38,025 bases of DNA from a virus, in IMG/VR virus record IMGVR_UViG_3300032085_000753, positions 1 through 38,025 of that record; one strand, 5' to 3'. The notes beneath the pieces are model-generated. The model saw only the letters and a list, made by a program, of their open reading frames with translations, was not told the DNA's origin and did not search any database. Made by a program: the position numbers and the translations under genes. This document shows, one piece after another, positions 22,667 to 30,269 of the stretch. Numbering within the stretch: position 1 is the stretch's first letter; the number at the start of each line of letters is the position of its first letter.

Positions 22667-24457
22667 ATGGAACATATGGGTATCACTGTTAGCCCGAATA
22701 AAGACCAGTTGTTCGATGATTTGGGAATTCGTCGTCTCAAAGAATCGTATATGAAAGAGGATGAACTAAGTCCACAAGAACGATTTGCTTTTGTTTCTAA
22801 AACATTTGGTTCTAATATTGAACACGCTCAAAGGCTATATGAATACTCATCAAATCATTGGCTAAGTTATTCTACACCTATTCTATCATACGGTAAATCG
22901 TCGAAAGGATTGCCTATATCATGCTACTTGAATTGGATTCCAGATACTGCGGAGGGGTTAGTTGATACGCTTTCTGAAACTAACTGGCTTAGTATGCTTG
23001 GCGGTGGTGTGGGTGTTGGGTTTGGCATTCGTTCTGCTGGTGATAAGTCTACGGGTGTCCTCCCACATCTAAAGATGTATGACGCTTCTTCTCTTGCATA
23101 TCGTCAAGGTAAGACTCGTCGTGGTTCTTATGCTGCTTATCTTGATATCGACCATCCAGATATTCTTCTATTCCTTGAGATGAGAAAGCCAACTGGAGAC
23201 CAAAACTTCCGTTGTCTCAATCTTCATCATGGTATTAACATCTCAGACAAGTTTATGAATCTTGTAGAGAAGTCTATGCTTGATCCTAATGCAGATGATA
23301 GCTGGGAACTCAAAGAACCAAATAGTGATGAGGTTAAAGAAATTGTGCCTGCTCGTGAGTTGTGGCAACGTATTCTTGAAATGCGTATGCAGACCGGTGA
23401 GCCATACATTCACTATATTGACACTACAAATAGAGCGCTTCCATCTTGGCTCAAAGACAAGGGTTTGAAGGTTAGACAATCCAATCTCTGCTCTGAGATT
23501 ACACTACCTACAGACAACGACCGCACTGCTGTTTGTTGCTTGTCTTCGTTGAACCTAGAACACTTTGATGAGTGGTCACAGAACGATATGTTTCTTCAAG
23601 ACGTTCTAGAGATGCTTGATAATGTACTGCAAAAGTTTATTGATGATGCACCCGACTTTGTTTCAAGAGCTAAATATTCTGCTATGCGAGAACGTTCAGT
23701 TGGTGTAGGCGCTCTTGGATTTCACGCTTTTCTACAGAAGAATAGTCTACCATTTGAATCTGCTATGGCAAAGTCTTACAATATGCGTATCTTCAAGCAC
23801 ATTAGAGAAGGGTTAGACGTAGCGAATATAAAACTTGGTACTAGTAGAGGAGAAGCACCTGATGCTAAGGGCACTGGTCGTCGTTGCAGTCATGTTATGG
23901 CTGTTGCTCCTAATGCATCTTCTTCCATCATTATGGGCAATACATCTCCTTCTGTCGAGCCTTGGAGAGCTAATGCATACAGGCAAGACACACTAAGTGG
24001 TGCATTTCTAAATAAAAATAAGTTTCTTGACGCTTTAATCAAGAAAAAGATTGATGAAGACCCTTCGATCAACTATGATAGAGTTTGGTCATCGATAATT
24101 GCACACGAAGGTTCTGTGCAGCATGTGAAGTTTCTTTCTGATTACGAAAAAGATATATATAAGACAGCAATGGAAATTGACCAGCGATGGGTTATCGAAC
24201 ACGCTGCTGATAGACAGATGTTTATTGACCAAGCACAGTCTTTGAATGTATTCTTTCGACCAGATGCAAATGTGAAATACTTACACGCTGTTCATTTCTT
24301 AGCGTGGAAAAAGGGTCTGAAGACGATGTACTATTGTCGGTCTGAGAAGATTGGTAAAGCAGACAAAGTGTCTCGTCGTATTGAAAGACAAGTTATTCAA
24401 GAACTAGATATGTCTGCTATCGCTATGGGTGAAGATTGTATTGCCTGCGAAGGTTGA
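22667..24457 (+). CDS. nrdA: Class Ia ribonucleotide reductase, alpha subunit
   Basis: A 596-residue large subunit that reduces ribonucleotides to deoxyribonucleotides. The active site has N273-L-C275-S-E277, with redox cysteines C86 (ISCYLNW) and C290/C291. YYCRSEKIG carries the Tyr pair for radical transfer, and the C-terminal C591-I-A-C594 tail takes electrons from glutaredoxin. It is shorter than E. coli NrdA (761) because it lacks an N-terminal ATP-cone, so dATP feedback at that site is lost, as in other phage enzymes. It shares an operon with the primase, glutaredoxin and nrdB. Confidence 0.95.
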   Translation: MEHMGITVSPNKDQLFDDLGIRRLKESYMKEDELSPQERFAFVSKTFGSNIEHAQRLYEYSSNHWLSYSTPILSYGKSSKGLPISCYLNWIPDTAEGLVDTLSETNWLSMLGGGVGVGFGIRSAGDKSTGVLPHLKMYDASSLAYRQGKTRRGSYAAYLDIDHPDILLFLEMRKPTGDQNFRCLNLHHGINISDKFMNLVEKSMLDPNADDSWELKEPNSDEVKEIVPARELWQRILEMRMQTGEPYIHYIDTTNRALPSWLKDKGLKVRQSNLCSEITLPTDNDRTAVCCLSSLNLEHFDEWSQNDMFLQDVLEMLDNVLQKFIDDAPDFVSRAKYSAMRERSVGVGALGFHAFLQKNSLPFESAMAKSYNMRIFKHIREGLDVANIKLGTSRGEAPDAKGTGRRCSHVMAVAPNASSSIIMGNTSPSVEPWRANAYRQDTLSGAFLNKNKFLDALIKKKIDEDPSINYDRVWSSIIAHEGSVQHVKFLSDYEKDIYKTAMEIDQRWVIEHAADRQMFIDQAQSLNVFFRPDANVKYLHAVHFLAWKKGLKTMYYCRSEKIGKADKVSRRIERQVIQELDMSAIAMGEDCIACEG

Positions 24458-24476
24458 TGATTAAAGGAGAGTTATA

Positions 24477-24989
24477 ATGTTTATGACTGATGATACGAAA
24501 ACTTCTTGGAATATGCAAAAGAATGGCTATGAACTAACCGAGAAGTTATCGTTTGAAGATAAGGCGATTAAAAAGTTTGTGCCGACGCTGAAAGAGATTG
24601 GTGTGCATCCTTATAGGTGGGTTCGTCTCACTGTACCTGAAGGGTTCATCTATAAGCCAGACAGAATGCCTATGGCGCCTGGACTAAAGATGTTGCTTGA
24701 TATTGATTTTGCTAGAAAGGCATACACTACATATGACTACCTAGCATGGAAACTTCGTTGCTATAATAAGGGTTGCATCACATCAAATATTGTACCACCA
24801 AATAAAGTGTCTACTGAAGCTGAACAGGCTATCAATGAGTTGTTTTTGATTATGGTTGATTCTGAAACAGCGAAGTATCCTATCTCAACAGTTAAAAGGA
24901 AATTGGTTGGAATTATGATTAAAAATCTCAATGGGAGAGCATTGAAGCCTCGCTCTGGAGACGATGAAAGAGTTGTTGATGAAAATTAA
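24477..24989 (+). CDS. Hypothetical protein between nrdA and glutaredoxin
   Basis: A 170-residue soluble protein with no recognised family. Segments such as GVHPYRWVRLTVPEGFIYKPDRMPMAPG suggest a compact mixed alpha/beta fold. The ATG at 24477 has AAGGAGAG upstream. It overlaps the glutaredoxin gene by 26 bases (or 11 if the later start is used). Its place between nrdA and the redox partner suggests a connection with nucleotide metabolism, but nothing in the sequence proves it. Confidence 0.6.
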   Translation: MFMTDDTKTSWNMQKNGYELTEKLSFEDKAIKKFVPTLKEIGVHPYRWVRLTVPEGFIYKPDRMPMAPGLKMLLDIDFARKAYTTYDYLAWKLRCYNKGCITSNIVPPNKVSTEAEQAINELFLIMVDSETAKYPISTVKRKLVGIMIKNLNGRALKPRSGDDERVVDEN

Positions 24990-25218
24990 AATAGTTACAT
25001 CAGGTTGGTGTACTTATTGTGAAGCCGCAAAGAAACTTCTGAGGGATAATGGGTTAGACTATACCGAGGTTGACTTGGCTGATAGTTTTGACCTCATGGC
25101 TGAACACAATCTTCGTACAGTCCCTCAGATTTTTGTTAATGAAAAACTACTAGCAGGAGGTTATACTGGTCTCAAAGAGAGCATAAACCTCTTAAAGAAA
25201 GGAGATGGCGATGAATAA
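24964..25218 (+). CDS. Glutaredoxin
   Basis: An 84-residue protein with the active site WCTYC (C-T-Y-C rather than the common CPYC), preceded by the first strand KIKIVTSG. TVPQIFVN is the cis-proline loop and GGYTGL the glutathione-binding end. It would re-reduce the ribonucleotide reductase encoded next to it. Either ATG 24964 (GGAG just upstream) or ATG 24979 (79 residues, closer to other glutaredoxins) may be the true start. Confidence 0.85.
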   Translation: MKELLMKIKIVTSGWCTYCEAAKKLLRDNGLDYTEVDLADSFDLMAEHNLRTVPQIFVNEKLLAGGYTGLKESINLLKKGDGDE

Positions 25219-25360
25219 AATCGTTATTGCTGGACTGGTATTCGTAGCAGTCGTTGTTGGTGTTGTGTATATATTTGGAGCTGATATTAAAGGTTCGTTT
25301 GTAGAGAAGTCAGTACCAGCAGCTACAGTACCCGAAACCTCAACTCCAATCAAAAAATAA
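25211..25360 (+). CDS. 49-residue single-membrane-segment protein
   Basis: A short gene encoding MNKIVIAGLVFVAVVVGVVY and 29 further residues. Residues 4-22 form one membrane segment; the Thr/Pro/Lys-rich tail would lie on the other side. The start overlaps the glutaredoxin stop by 8 bases and has AGGAG 6 bases upstream. Function unknown; small membrane proteins of this kind are common beside nrd genes in phages. Confidence 0.65.
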   Translation: MNKIVIAGLVFVAVVVGVVYIFGADIKGSFVEKSVPAATVPETSTPIKK

Positions 25361-25371
25361 GGAGAACTACA

Positions 25372-25533
25372 ATGCAATGGTTTAAAGATAGATTGTCAGA
25401 GCGTACTACACTAGACGGCACTGTAATGGTTGTCGGTGGTCTTGTACTGCTTCTATTGCCAGTAACAGTTGTTAAGATTGTCGCTGGTTGCGCTCTTGCT
25501 TATGGCGCATATACACTAATCATGAAGGGCTAA
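25372..25533 (+). CDS. 53-residue two-helix membrane protein
   Basis: Starts MQWFKDRLSERTTLDGTVMV and contains two hydrophobic segments (about 17-31 and 33-50), ending MKG. It has AAGGAG 7 bases before the ATG. I recall a conserved family with the same RLSERTxxDG start in marine T4-like phages, often close to nrd genes; no function is established. The size would also suit a holin or small pore. Seven bases separate it from nrdB. Confidence 0.7.
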   Translation: MQWFKDRLSERTTLDGTVMVVGGLVLLLLPVTVVKIVAGCALAYGAYTLIMKG

Positions 25534-25540
25534 AAAACAT

Positions 25541-26506
25541 ATGCTAACCGATGAGAGGCTTTATTTTAAGCCATTTAACTATCCTAAAATGTATGATCTA
25601 TGGTTAAAGCACGAGCAATCTCATTGGTTGCATGGTGAAGTACCGATGATGGAAGATATTAAAGACTGGCGTAATCGTTTATCAAGCGCCGAAAAATATT
25701 TTCTTATACAAATCTTTCGGTTCTTTACGCAATCTGATATCGACGTGGCAGGTGGTTACGTTAAAAACTACCTGCCACACTTTCCTCAACCAGAAGTCCG
25801 TATGATGCTTATGGGATTTGCTGCTCGTGAAGCAATCCATATCGCTGCGTATTCACATCTAATCGAAACTCTTGGTATGCCAGAAAGCACATACAATGAG
25901 TTTCTAGAGTATGATGCAATGCGTGAGAAGCATGAGTACTTTATGGCAAAGGTAGACAATGAAGCAGTGCTACCAGTCAAGATGGCTGCAATCTCTGCAT
26001 TCACTGAAGGTCTCGCACTGTTCAGTTCATTCATTATGCTACTGAACTTTCCTCGTCATGGTAAGATGAAGGGTATGGGTCAGATTGTTACATGGTCTAT
26101 CGTTGATGAAACGATGCACGCCGAAGGCATCATTGCTCTGTTTCGTTCATATCTTGAAGAGAATCCAGAAGTTTGGAATGATGACACGAAGGGTCAAATC
26201 TACTCTATCGCTGAGAAGATGGTGGAACTTGAAGATGATTTCGTTGACCTAGCGTTTCAGATGGGCGAGATGGAAAATCTCACAGCAGCAGAAGTCAAGC
26301 AGTACATTCGTTACATCGCTGACCGTCGTTTGATTTCTATGGGTATGAAAGGTATTTTCAAAATCAAGAAGAATCCTCTTCCGTGGGTAGAGGAAATGAT
26401 TAACGCTCCTACTCATACAAACTTCTTCGAGAATCGTTCTACCGACTATGCTACCGCAGCACTCAGTGGCTCTTGGGAAGATGTTTGGGGACAGAGTAAT
26501 GGATGA
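25541..26506 (+). CDS. nrdB: Class Ia ribonucleotide reductase, beta subunit
   Basis: A 321-residue di-iron subunit that supplies the radical. Metal ligands and radical residue are visible: an Asp near 66-68, E97 and H100, the tyrosyl-radical Y104 (E-x2-H-x3-Y as in E. coli E115/H118/Y122), E156, and E190 with H193 (DETMH). All key residues are present, so the protein should be active with the NrdA above. Length is typical of small phage NrdB. The next gene overlaps it by 8 bases. Confidence 0.95.
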   Translation: MLTDERLYFKPFNYPKMYDLWLKHEQSHWLHGEVPMMEDIKDWRNRLSSAEKYFLIQIFRFFTQSDIDVAGGYVKNYLPHFPQPEVRMMLMGFAAREAIHIAAYSHLIETLGMPESTYNEFLEYDAMREKHEYFMAKVDNEAVLPVKMAAISAFTEGLALFSSFIMLLNFPRHGKMKGMGQIVTWSIVDETMHAEGIIALFRSYLEENPEVWNDDTKGQIYSIAEKMVELEDDFVDLAFQMGEMENLTAAEVKQYIRYIADRRLISMGMKGIFKIKKNPLPWVEEMINAPTHTNFFENRSTDYATAALSGSWEDVWGQSNG

Positions 26507-26639
26507 TGAATATAATGTAGAGCATACTTGCGATTCGTGTGGAGCGGTATTCACTATCAAACACGAACTATATGATGACGTTCTCTATTGCCCATTCTGC
26601 GGAGATGATGCATTGATTGATGAGGAGACGATAGAATAA
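26499..26639 (+). CDS. 46-residue zinc-ribbon protein
   Basis: Begins MDDEYNVEHTCDSCGAVFTI. Two CxxC pairs (C11-x2-C14 and YCPFC, C31-x2-C34) make a one-domain zinc ribbon with an acidic C-terminus. It overlaps the end of nrdB, and its stop codon (TAA) overlaps the presumed ATA start of the GIY-YIG gene. It could regulate transcription or bind a partner, but no family is recognised. Confidence 0.75.
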   Translation: MDDEYNVEHTCDSCGAVFTIKHELYDDVLYCPFCGDDALIDEETIE

Positions 26640-27052
26640 CATGGTTTTACAATGGTGAAGAATTCTTAGATATACCTGAAGATTATATTGGATTCGTTTA
26701 TATTATTACACAATTAGATACTGATAAAAAGTATGTTGGTAAGAAGCTATTTTGGTCTAAGAAGACCTTACCACCACTCAAAGGTAAGACTCGCAAAAGA
26801 CGCAAGATAGTTGAATCCGATTGGCAAGACTATTTTGGTAGTTCTGAGTTGGTAAAGCGTCTTCTACTAGAGAATGGTAGAGACGCTTTTCGCCGTGATA
26901 TTCTTTACCTCTGTAAGACTAAGGGAGAGATGGGTTATCTAGAAGCAAAAGAGCAGTTTGATAGAAACGTTCTGCTAGATAACTCATATCTAAATGGCAT
27001 CATAAACTGCAAAATTCACCGTTCTCATGTAAAAAATTTAAAAAAGGGTTGA
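26636..27052 (+). CDS. GIY-YIG endonuclease with an apparent ATA start codon
   Basis: The frame encodes 138 residues from (I/M)TWFYNGEEFLDIPEDY. GFVYIIT (19-25) and KKYVGKK (31-37) are the GIY and YIG motifs. The remainder has SDWQDYFGSS and a C-terminal IHRSHVK, as in phage GIY-YIG proteins whose N-terminus I remember as MTWFY. Here the codon at that place is ATA (26636-26638), with GGAG 8 bases upstream; no ATG, GTG or TTG occurs in frame before 26849, which would cut off the catalytic part. Translation may start at ATA by coupling to the zinc-ribbon gene, or the gene may be losing function. It would nick DNA, like homing or Seg-type nucleases. Confidence 0.7.
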   Translation: MTWFYNGEEFLDIPEDYIGFVYIITQLDTDKKYVGKKLFWSKKTLPPLKGKTRKRRKIVESDWQDYFGSSELVKRLLLENGRDAFRRDILYLCKTKGEMGYLEAKEQFDRNVLLDNSYLNGIINCKIHRSHVKNLKKG

Positions 27053-27077
27053 CATTCGTTTCTAAAATGATTATATT
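27049..27077 (+). promoter_or_regulatory. Sigma70-type early promoter
   Basis: TTGACA, 17 bases, TATATT. Upstream lies an A/T tract (AAAAAATTTAAAAAAGGG). The -35 box overlaps the stop codon of the GIY-YIG gene. It serves the gene at 27107. Confidence 0.8.
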
Positions 27078-27106
27078 AAATATATCAGAAACGAAAAGGA
27101 ATGACG

Positions 27107-27802
27107 ATGAGCAAATCTCAAATGACTTATGATCAACTGATGTGCGAATGTGAAAATGCCATCGACGATTTCGATAAGTCGAAATTCAGCCTGTATCGTA
27201 GGCTGATTGTTCTGAAGCCAGCAAAGAAGTATGCAGCTAAGATTGCTGAATATTATTCTCGCTTGCAGGAAGAACTACGAGAGTTGGTTGAGGATAAAAC
27301 TCCTGATCTCGTTGAAGCATACGATTATCTCAAACTCCCACAACGAAAGAAGTTTCTCGCATTTGTGACCACTCTTGTCGAAGACGCTAATTCTTATGCT
27401 GCAAGCAAGAAGAAGGTGCGTGTGAAGCGCAAGGTGTCATCCGAGAAGATTGTTTCGAAACTTAAATACAAGCAATCTGATGGAGACTTCAAGCTGAATA
27501 GCATTGATCCTATCGTCATTCCTCAGAGCGAGATACTATTTGTTTTCAATACAAAGTATCGTGACTTGTTTATCTACCAAGCAAAGGAGGGCGAGAAGCT
27601 ATCTGTAAAGGGTACGACCTTACAGAACTTTGATGAGGAGAAGTCCTTCAAGAAGAAAATTCGCAAACCAGAAGATGCTCTTAGTAGTGTGCTAATGTCT
27701 ACTAAACTTCGTTCTATCAAAGCGTTTAGTGAAATCAAAACAAAGCCAGGTGTTGCAACAGGTCGTATCAATGGTGACTGTGTTTTACTACGAGCGATAT
27801 AG
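27107..27802 (+). CDS. Hypothetical early protein
   Basis: A 231-residue basic protein. The start at 27107 is chosen over the ATG at 27101 because AAGGA is then 7 bases away rather than adjacent. The N-terminal 100 residues are helical; a Lys/Arg-rich hinge (KKKVRVKRKVSSEK) follows, and the C-terminal half is beta-rich (ILFVFNTKYRDLFIYQ). That layout could bind nucleic acid or a host factor. I recognise no family. The last codons and stop (GAGCGATATAG) recur twice further downstream as part of a repeat. Confidence 0.65.
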   Translation: MSKSQMTYDQLMCECENAIDDFDKSKFSLYRRLIVLKPAKKYAAKIAEYYSRLQEELRELVEDKTPDLVEAYDYLKLPQRKKFLAFVTTLVEDANSYAASKKKVRVKRKVSSEKIVSKLKYKQSDGDFKLNSIDPIVIPQSEILFVFNTKYRDLFIYQAKEGEKLSVKGTTLQNFDEEKSFKKKIRKPEDALSSVLMSTKLRSIKAFSEIKTKPGVATGRINGDCVLLRAI

Positions 27803-27811
27803 GAGAGAATG

Positions 27812-28018
27812 ATGAATCACACTGACGAAGTTAAAGAGTATAAAGGTGTAGCATATTTTAAAGACCGTAGAGATGCTGTGGCACATATGGAAAAATATGC
27901 ACCGAAAGGAATGATTCGTAGCTATGGTAGGGGTTACGCTGTTCAAACTGTAATATCTGGCCCATACCTTAACAAATCTGGATCGACTTGGTTGACAAAG
28001 ATGCCAGATATTACTTGA
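27812..28018 (+). CDS. Small hypothetical protein
   Basis: A 68-residue protein, MNHTDEVKEYKGVAYFKDRRDA..., with a compact mixed fold suggested by VAYFKD, GYAVQTVISG and a Tyr/Gly-rich middle. The second of two adjacent ATGs (27812) is chosen for better spacing from AGGAGAG. It is 9 bases from the upstream gene and shares its promoter. It recalls single-domain phage accessory proteins but is not identified. Confidence 0.55.
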   Translation: MNHTDEVKEYKGVAYFKDRRDAVAHMEKYAPKGMIRSYGRGYAVQTVISGPYLNKSGSTWLTKMPDIT

Positions 28019-28041
28019 ATAAGTAAAACTTAATGTGAAGG

Positions 28042-28140
28042 AGAGAATAAGGGATATTACTTTTAACTATGAGCGATATAGAAGAGAATAAGGGATATTA
28101 CTTTTAACTATGAGCGATATAGGAGACAATAATGGATATT
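28042..28140 (+). repeat. Tandem 41-bp repeat that copies a translation-start region
   Basis: Two 41-base units (28042-28082 and 28083-28123, nearly identical) and a partial third that runs into the start of the gene at 28132. Each unit holds a gene-end and ribosome-site segment (GAGCGATATAGRAGA) and the first codons of that gene. In both upstream copies the start reads AGG GAT ATT ACT TTT instead of ATG GAT ATT ACT TTT. The same 19-base segment also lies at 27792-27810. The 28019-28131 gap holds nothing else. Confidence 0.85.
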
Positions 28141-28569
28141 ACTTTTACACCAGATGACCCAGAAATTGGCGAGGTGGAGTTTACGTTGGATAATGAAACC
28201 ATTGCATCCAACGTCATTCTCTTTCCAAAACGAACGTCACCAGACTTCGAGCCTCCTCAGAATAGAGAACAGCTACACAAGCGAATCAAAGAGGAGCAGA
28301 TTGAAGTAGCGATTGACATTGCCACTGAAGTTCTTGTGCAGACGCTAGGTTCGCTAAGAGATATGGGATTCAATATAAACAAGGATGAAAAGCTAGGCTA
28401 TGACGCTGCTCTGATGGTAGAATGCACGAAAGCCTTAATCATGAGAATGCAAGGAAACCAACACCCCCTACACAATAACATTGAAGAAGTTATTCCAATG
28501 GAAGATTTTGGGACAGATCCAATCACATATTATAATGAGTTTCTATCCATTCTCGACGGTGAGGAATAA
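28132..28569 (+). CDS. Hypothetical early protein
   Basis: A 145-residue acidic protein starting MDITFTPDDPEIGEVEFT. The first half is beta-rich; residues 50-115 form helices (IKEEQIEVAIDIATEVLVQTLGSL). No cysteine-rich or membrane segment except one Cys. It has no recognised family. Its ribosome site and first codons are the source of the tandem repeat ahead of it. It sits between two early promoters. Confidence 0.65.
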   Translation: MDITFTPDDPEIGEVEFTLDNETIASNVILFPKRTSPDFEPPQNREQLHKRIKEEQIEVAIDIATEVLVQTLGSLRDMGFNINKDEKLGYDAALMVECTKALIMRMQGNQHPLHNNIEEVIPMEDFGTDPITYYNEFLSILDGEE

Positions 28570-28597
28570 TTTTTTTAAAAAAACTTCAAAAAAGTGG

Positions 28598-28626
28598 TTG
28601 ACTTTTGTTTTGAAAACTGTTACAAT
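28598..28626 (+). promoter_or_regulatory. Sigma70-type early promoter
   Basis: TTGACT, 17 bases, TACAAT, with T- and A-tracts (TTTTTTTAAAAAAA, then AAAAAAG) directly upstream that may act as an UP element. The DUF932 gene starts 34 bases further. Confidence 0.8.
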
Positions 28627-28660
28627 ATGTATATTGAATGATTGAAAAGGAAGAAAGAAA

Positions 28661-29611
28661 ATGGCTCACGAACTTGAAATCGTAAACGGTGAAGCGCAGA
28701 TGGCATATGTTGGGGATGTTCCTTGGCATGGTCTGGGTGTTGCAGTGCCTGAAGACACTTCTGCTATGGACATGATGTCCCTTGCTGGTCTCGACTGGCG
28801 TGTTGAAGAACTCGAATCTTTCGTCGAGTTCAATGGTGAGAAGATTCCGACTGGTTCAAAAGCGCTCGTGCGTGACATTGACAGTAAGGTGCTAACTCAG
28901 GTTGGTGCTAACTGGAACCCAGTGCAGAACTCTGAAGCGTTTGAGTTCTTCAATGAGTTTGTTGAAGCAGGTGATATGAAGATGCACACTGCTGGCTCTC
29001 TTAAAGATGGTCAGATTGTTTGGGCGCTCGCCAAGGTCGAGGATGACTTTGAACTCTTTAATGGAGATAAAGTCGAATCGTTCCTGCTCTTCTCTAACCC
29101 TCATCAGTATGGCAAGTCGATTGATATTCGCTTCACTCCTATCCGTGTGGTGTGTAACAATACGCTGACATACTCTCTCGGTAAGACTGCTGAGAATGCT
29201 GTAAAGTTGAACCACCGTAAAGCGTTTGATGCTGAAAGCGTCAAGGCTACTCTTGGTATCGCTCACAGCAAGATGGATCAGTATCGTGAGATGGCTCAGT
29301 ATCTTGGTTCGAAGCGTTACAATGCTCCTTCTCTTGATGAGTATCTCACTGAACTGTTCGGTACTAAGACTGGTACGGAGGGCGACCTCACTCGCACGGG
29401 TGAGACTGTTCGTAGCCTGATGGAGACTCAGCCCGGTGCTGAGTATGCTGAAGGCTCTTGGTGGACTGCTTACAATGCAGTGACCTACTTCACTGATCAC
29501 GTTGCTGGTCGCTCAAACGATACTCGTATGCAGTCTGCTTGGTTTGGTGCGAACCAAAAGAAGAAGATGAATGCTCTAGAGAAGGCGTTAGAATACGCTG
29601 ACGCTGAGTAG
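28661..29611 (+). CDS. DUF932 (phage/plasmid-like) protein
   Basis: A 316-residue protein of the DUF932/TIGR03299 family. The landmarks are VPWHGLG, LDWRVEELES, NWNPVQN, FTPIRVVCNNTL and the C-terminal WWTAYNAVTYFTDHV. It is widespread in phages and plasmids; its biochemical role is unknown. Its length is typical of the family and its own strong promoter suggests high early expression. PurS starts 4 bases downstream of its stop. Confidence 0.85.
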   Translation: MAHELEIVNGEAQMAYVGDVPWHGLGVAVPEDTSAMDMMSLAGLDWRVEELESFVEFNGEKIPTGSKALVRDIDSKVLTQVGANWNPVQNSEAFEFFNEFVEAGDMKMHTAGSLKDGQIVWALAKVEDDFELFNGDKVESFLLFSNPHQYGKSIDIRFTPIRVVCNNTLTYSLGKTAENAVKLNHRKAFDAESVKATLGIAHSKMDQYREMAQYLGSKRYNAPSLDEYLTELFGTKTGTEGDLTRTGETVRSLMETQPGAEYAEGSWWTAYNAVTYFTDHVAGRSNDTRMQSAWFGANQKKKMNALEKALEYADAE

Positions 29612-29615
29612 AGTA

Positions 29616-29861
29616 ATGAAAGCAAATGTCTTTATTCGTTTGAAGCCATTTGTCACTCGTGACCCGCATGGCAAAGGAGTTGAAATGACTCTTAGTCAAG
29701 CGGGTATCACTGGTGTAAATGAAATCCGTCAAGGCAAGTTTATCGAAGTTGATGTTGATATTGATGACCCAGCAATCGCTAAACAGCGGGTCAGAGAAAT
29801 GTGTGATGGATTGCTTGCTCACTCTGTAATCGAAGACTACGAAATAGAAATGGAAATCTAA
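29616..29861 (+). CDS. purS: Phosphoribosylformylglycinamidine synthase small subunit
   Basis: An 81-residue PurS. It begins KANVFIRLKPFVTRDPHGKGVE, has a conserved GVNEIRQGKFIEVDVD strand and ends NPVIEDYE-like as HSVIEDYEIE. PurS bridges PurL and PurQ in the fourth step of purine synthesis. No purL or purQ is in the window, so it must act with host enzymes; phage purS genes are known in marine T4-like phages. Length matches the family. The stop overlaps the next start by one base. Confidence 0.85.
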   Translation: MKANVFIRLKPFVTRDPHGKGVEMTLSQAGITGVNEIRQGKFIEVDVDIDDPAIAKQRVREMCDGLLAHSVIEDYEIEMEI

Positions 29862-30250
29862 TGCGTAAAATACTTTTCACTGTTACGTTCGCTCTTGCAG
29901 TTTCTGCTTGTGTGACAAACCAAGATAGCGGTACAGTTATCGGTGGTGTTGCTGGAGGGCTTCTCGGTAACACTATCGGCAAGGGTTCTGGTAGAGGTAT
30001 TGCCACTGTGGGTGGTGCTGTTCTCGGTGCCGTTGTAGGCTCTAAAGTAGGTGAGAATATGGACCAGCCTAAGACCGTTGTCCATATGCCGCCTGCTCAT
30101 CACCTTCCGCACCCTCAAGAACACGAATGCAATGACTACATAACCAATCCTGGCGCATATGATGCTTGTCAGCGTGGTATCAAGCATCGTGAACATCTAG
30201 AGCAAAAGCGCCTTGAGCGAGAAGCGTTTCGACGGGGTGCAAAAAAATAA
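29861..30250 (+). CDS. Glycine-zipper outer-membrane-type lipoprotein
   Basis: A 129-residue lipoprotein precursor. The signal peptide ends in AVSAC with acylated C17. Residues about 25-65 are a glycine zipper (GGVAGGLLGNTIGKGSG, then GGAVLGAVVGSKVG), as in 17-kDa surface antigens and SlyB-type proteins of proteobacteria. The rest is charged, with a Cys pair (CNDY... DACQ). It resembles a host envelope protein taken up by the phage. Possible roles are envelope stress control or exclusion of other phages; unproven. Confidence 0.75.
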   Translation: MRKILFTVTFALAVSACVTNQDSGTVIGGVAGGLLGNTIGKGSGRGIATVGGAVLGAVVGSKVGENMDQPKTVVHMPPAHHLPHPQEHECNDYITNPGAYDACQRGIKHREHLEQKRLEREAFRRGAKK

Positions 30251-30269
30251 TCTTTTTTTGAAAAAACCG

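Noticed and set aside
26849-27052. The GIY-YIG gene as a 67-residue protein from TTG 26849
   Set aside because: This start lacks a ribosome site and removes both catalytic motifs, while the coding likeness to the family continues upstream to 26639.
28042-28140. The tandem repeat as a CRISPR array
   Set aside because: The units abut with no variable spacers between them and they copy a known neighbouring gene start.
28565-28597. Poly-T and poly-A run (TTTTTTTAAAAAAA) as a terminator
   Set aside because: The stem would be A-U only, with no G-C pairs. Its place just upstream of a -35 box fits an UP element better.
28892-29500. A 202-codon open frame on the minus strand, antisense to the DUF932 gene
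   Set aside because: It lies wholly inside a gene of a known family, has no ribosome site and no family likeness. Open antisense frames are common opposite such genes.
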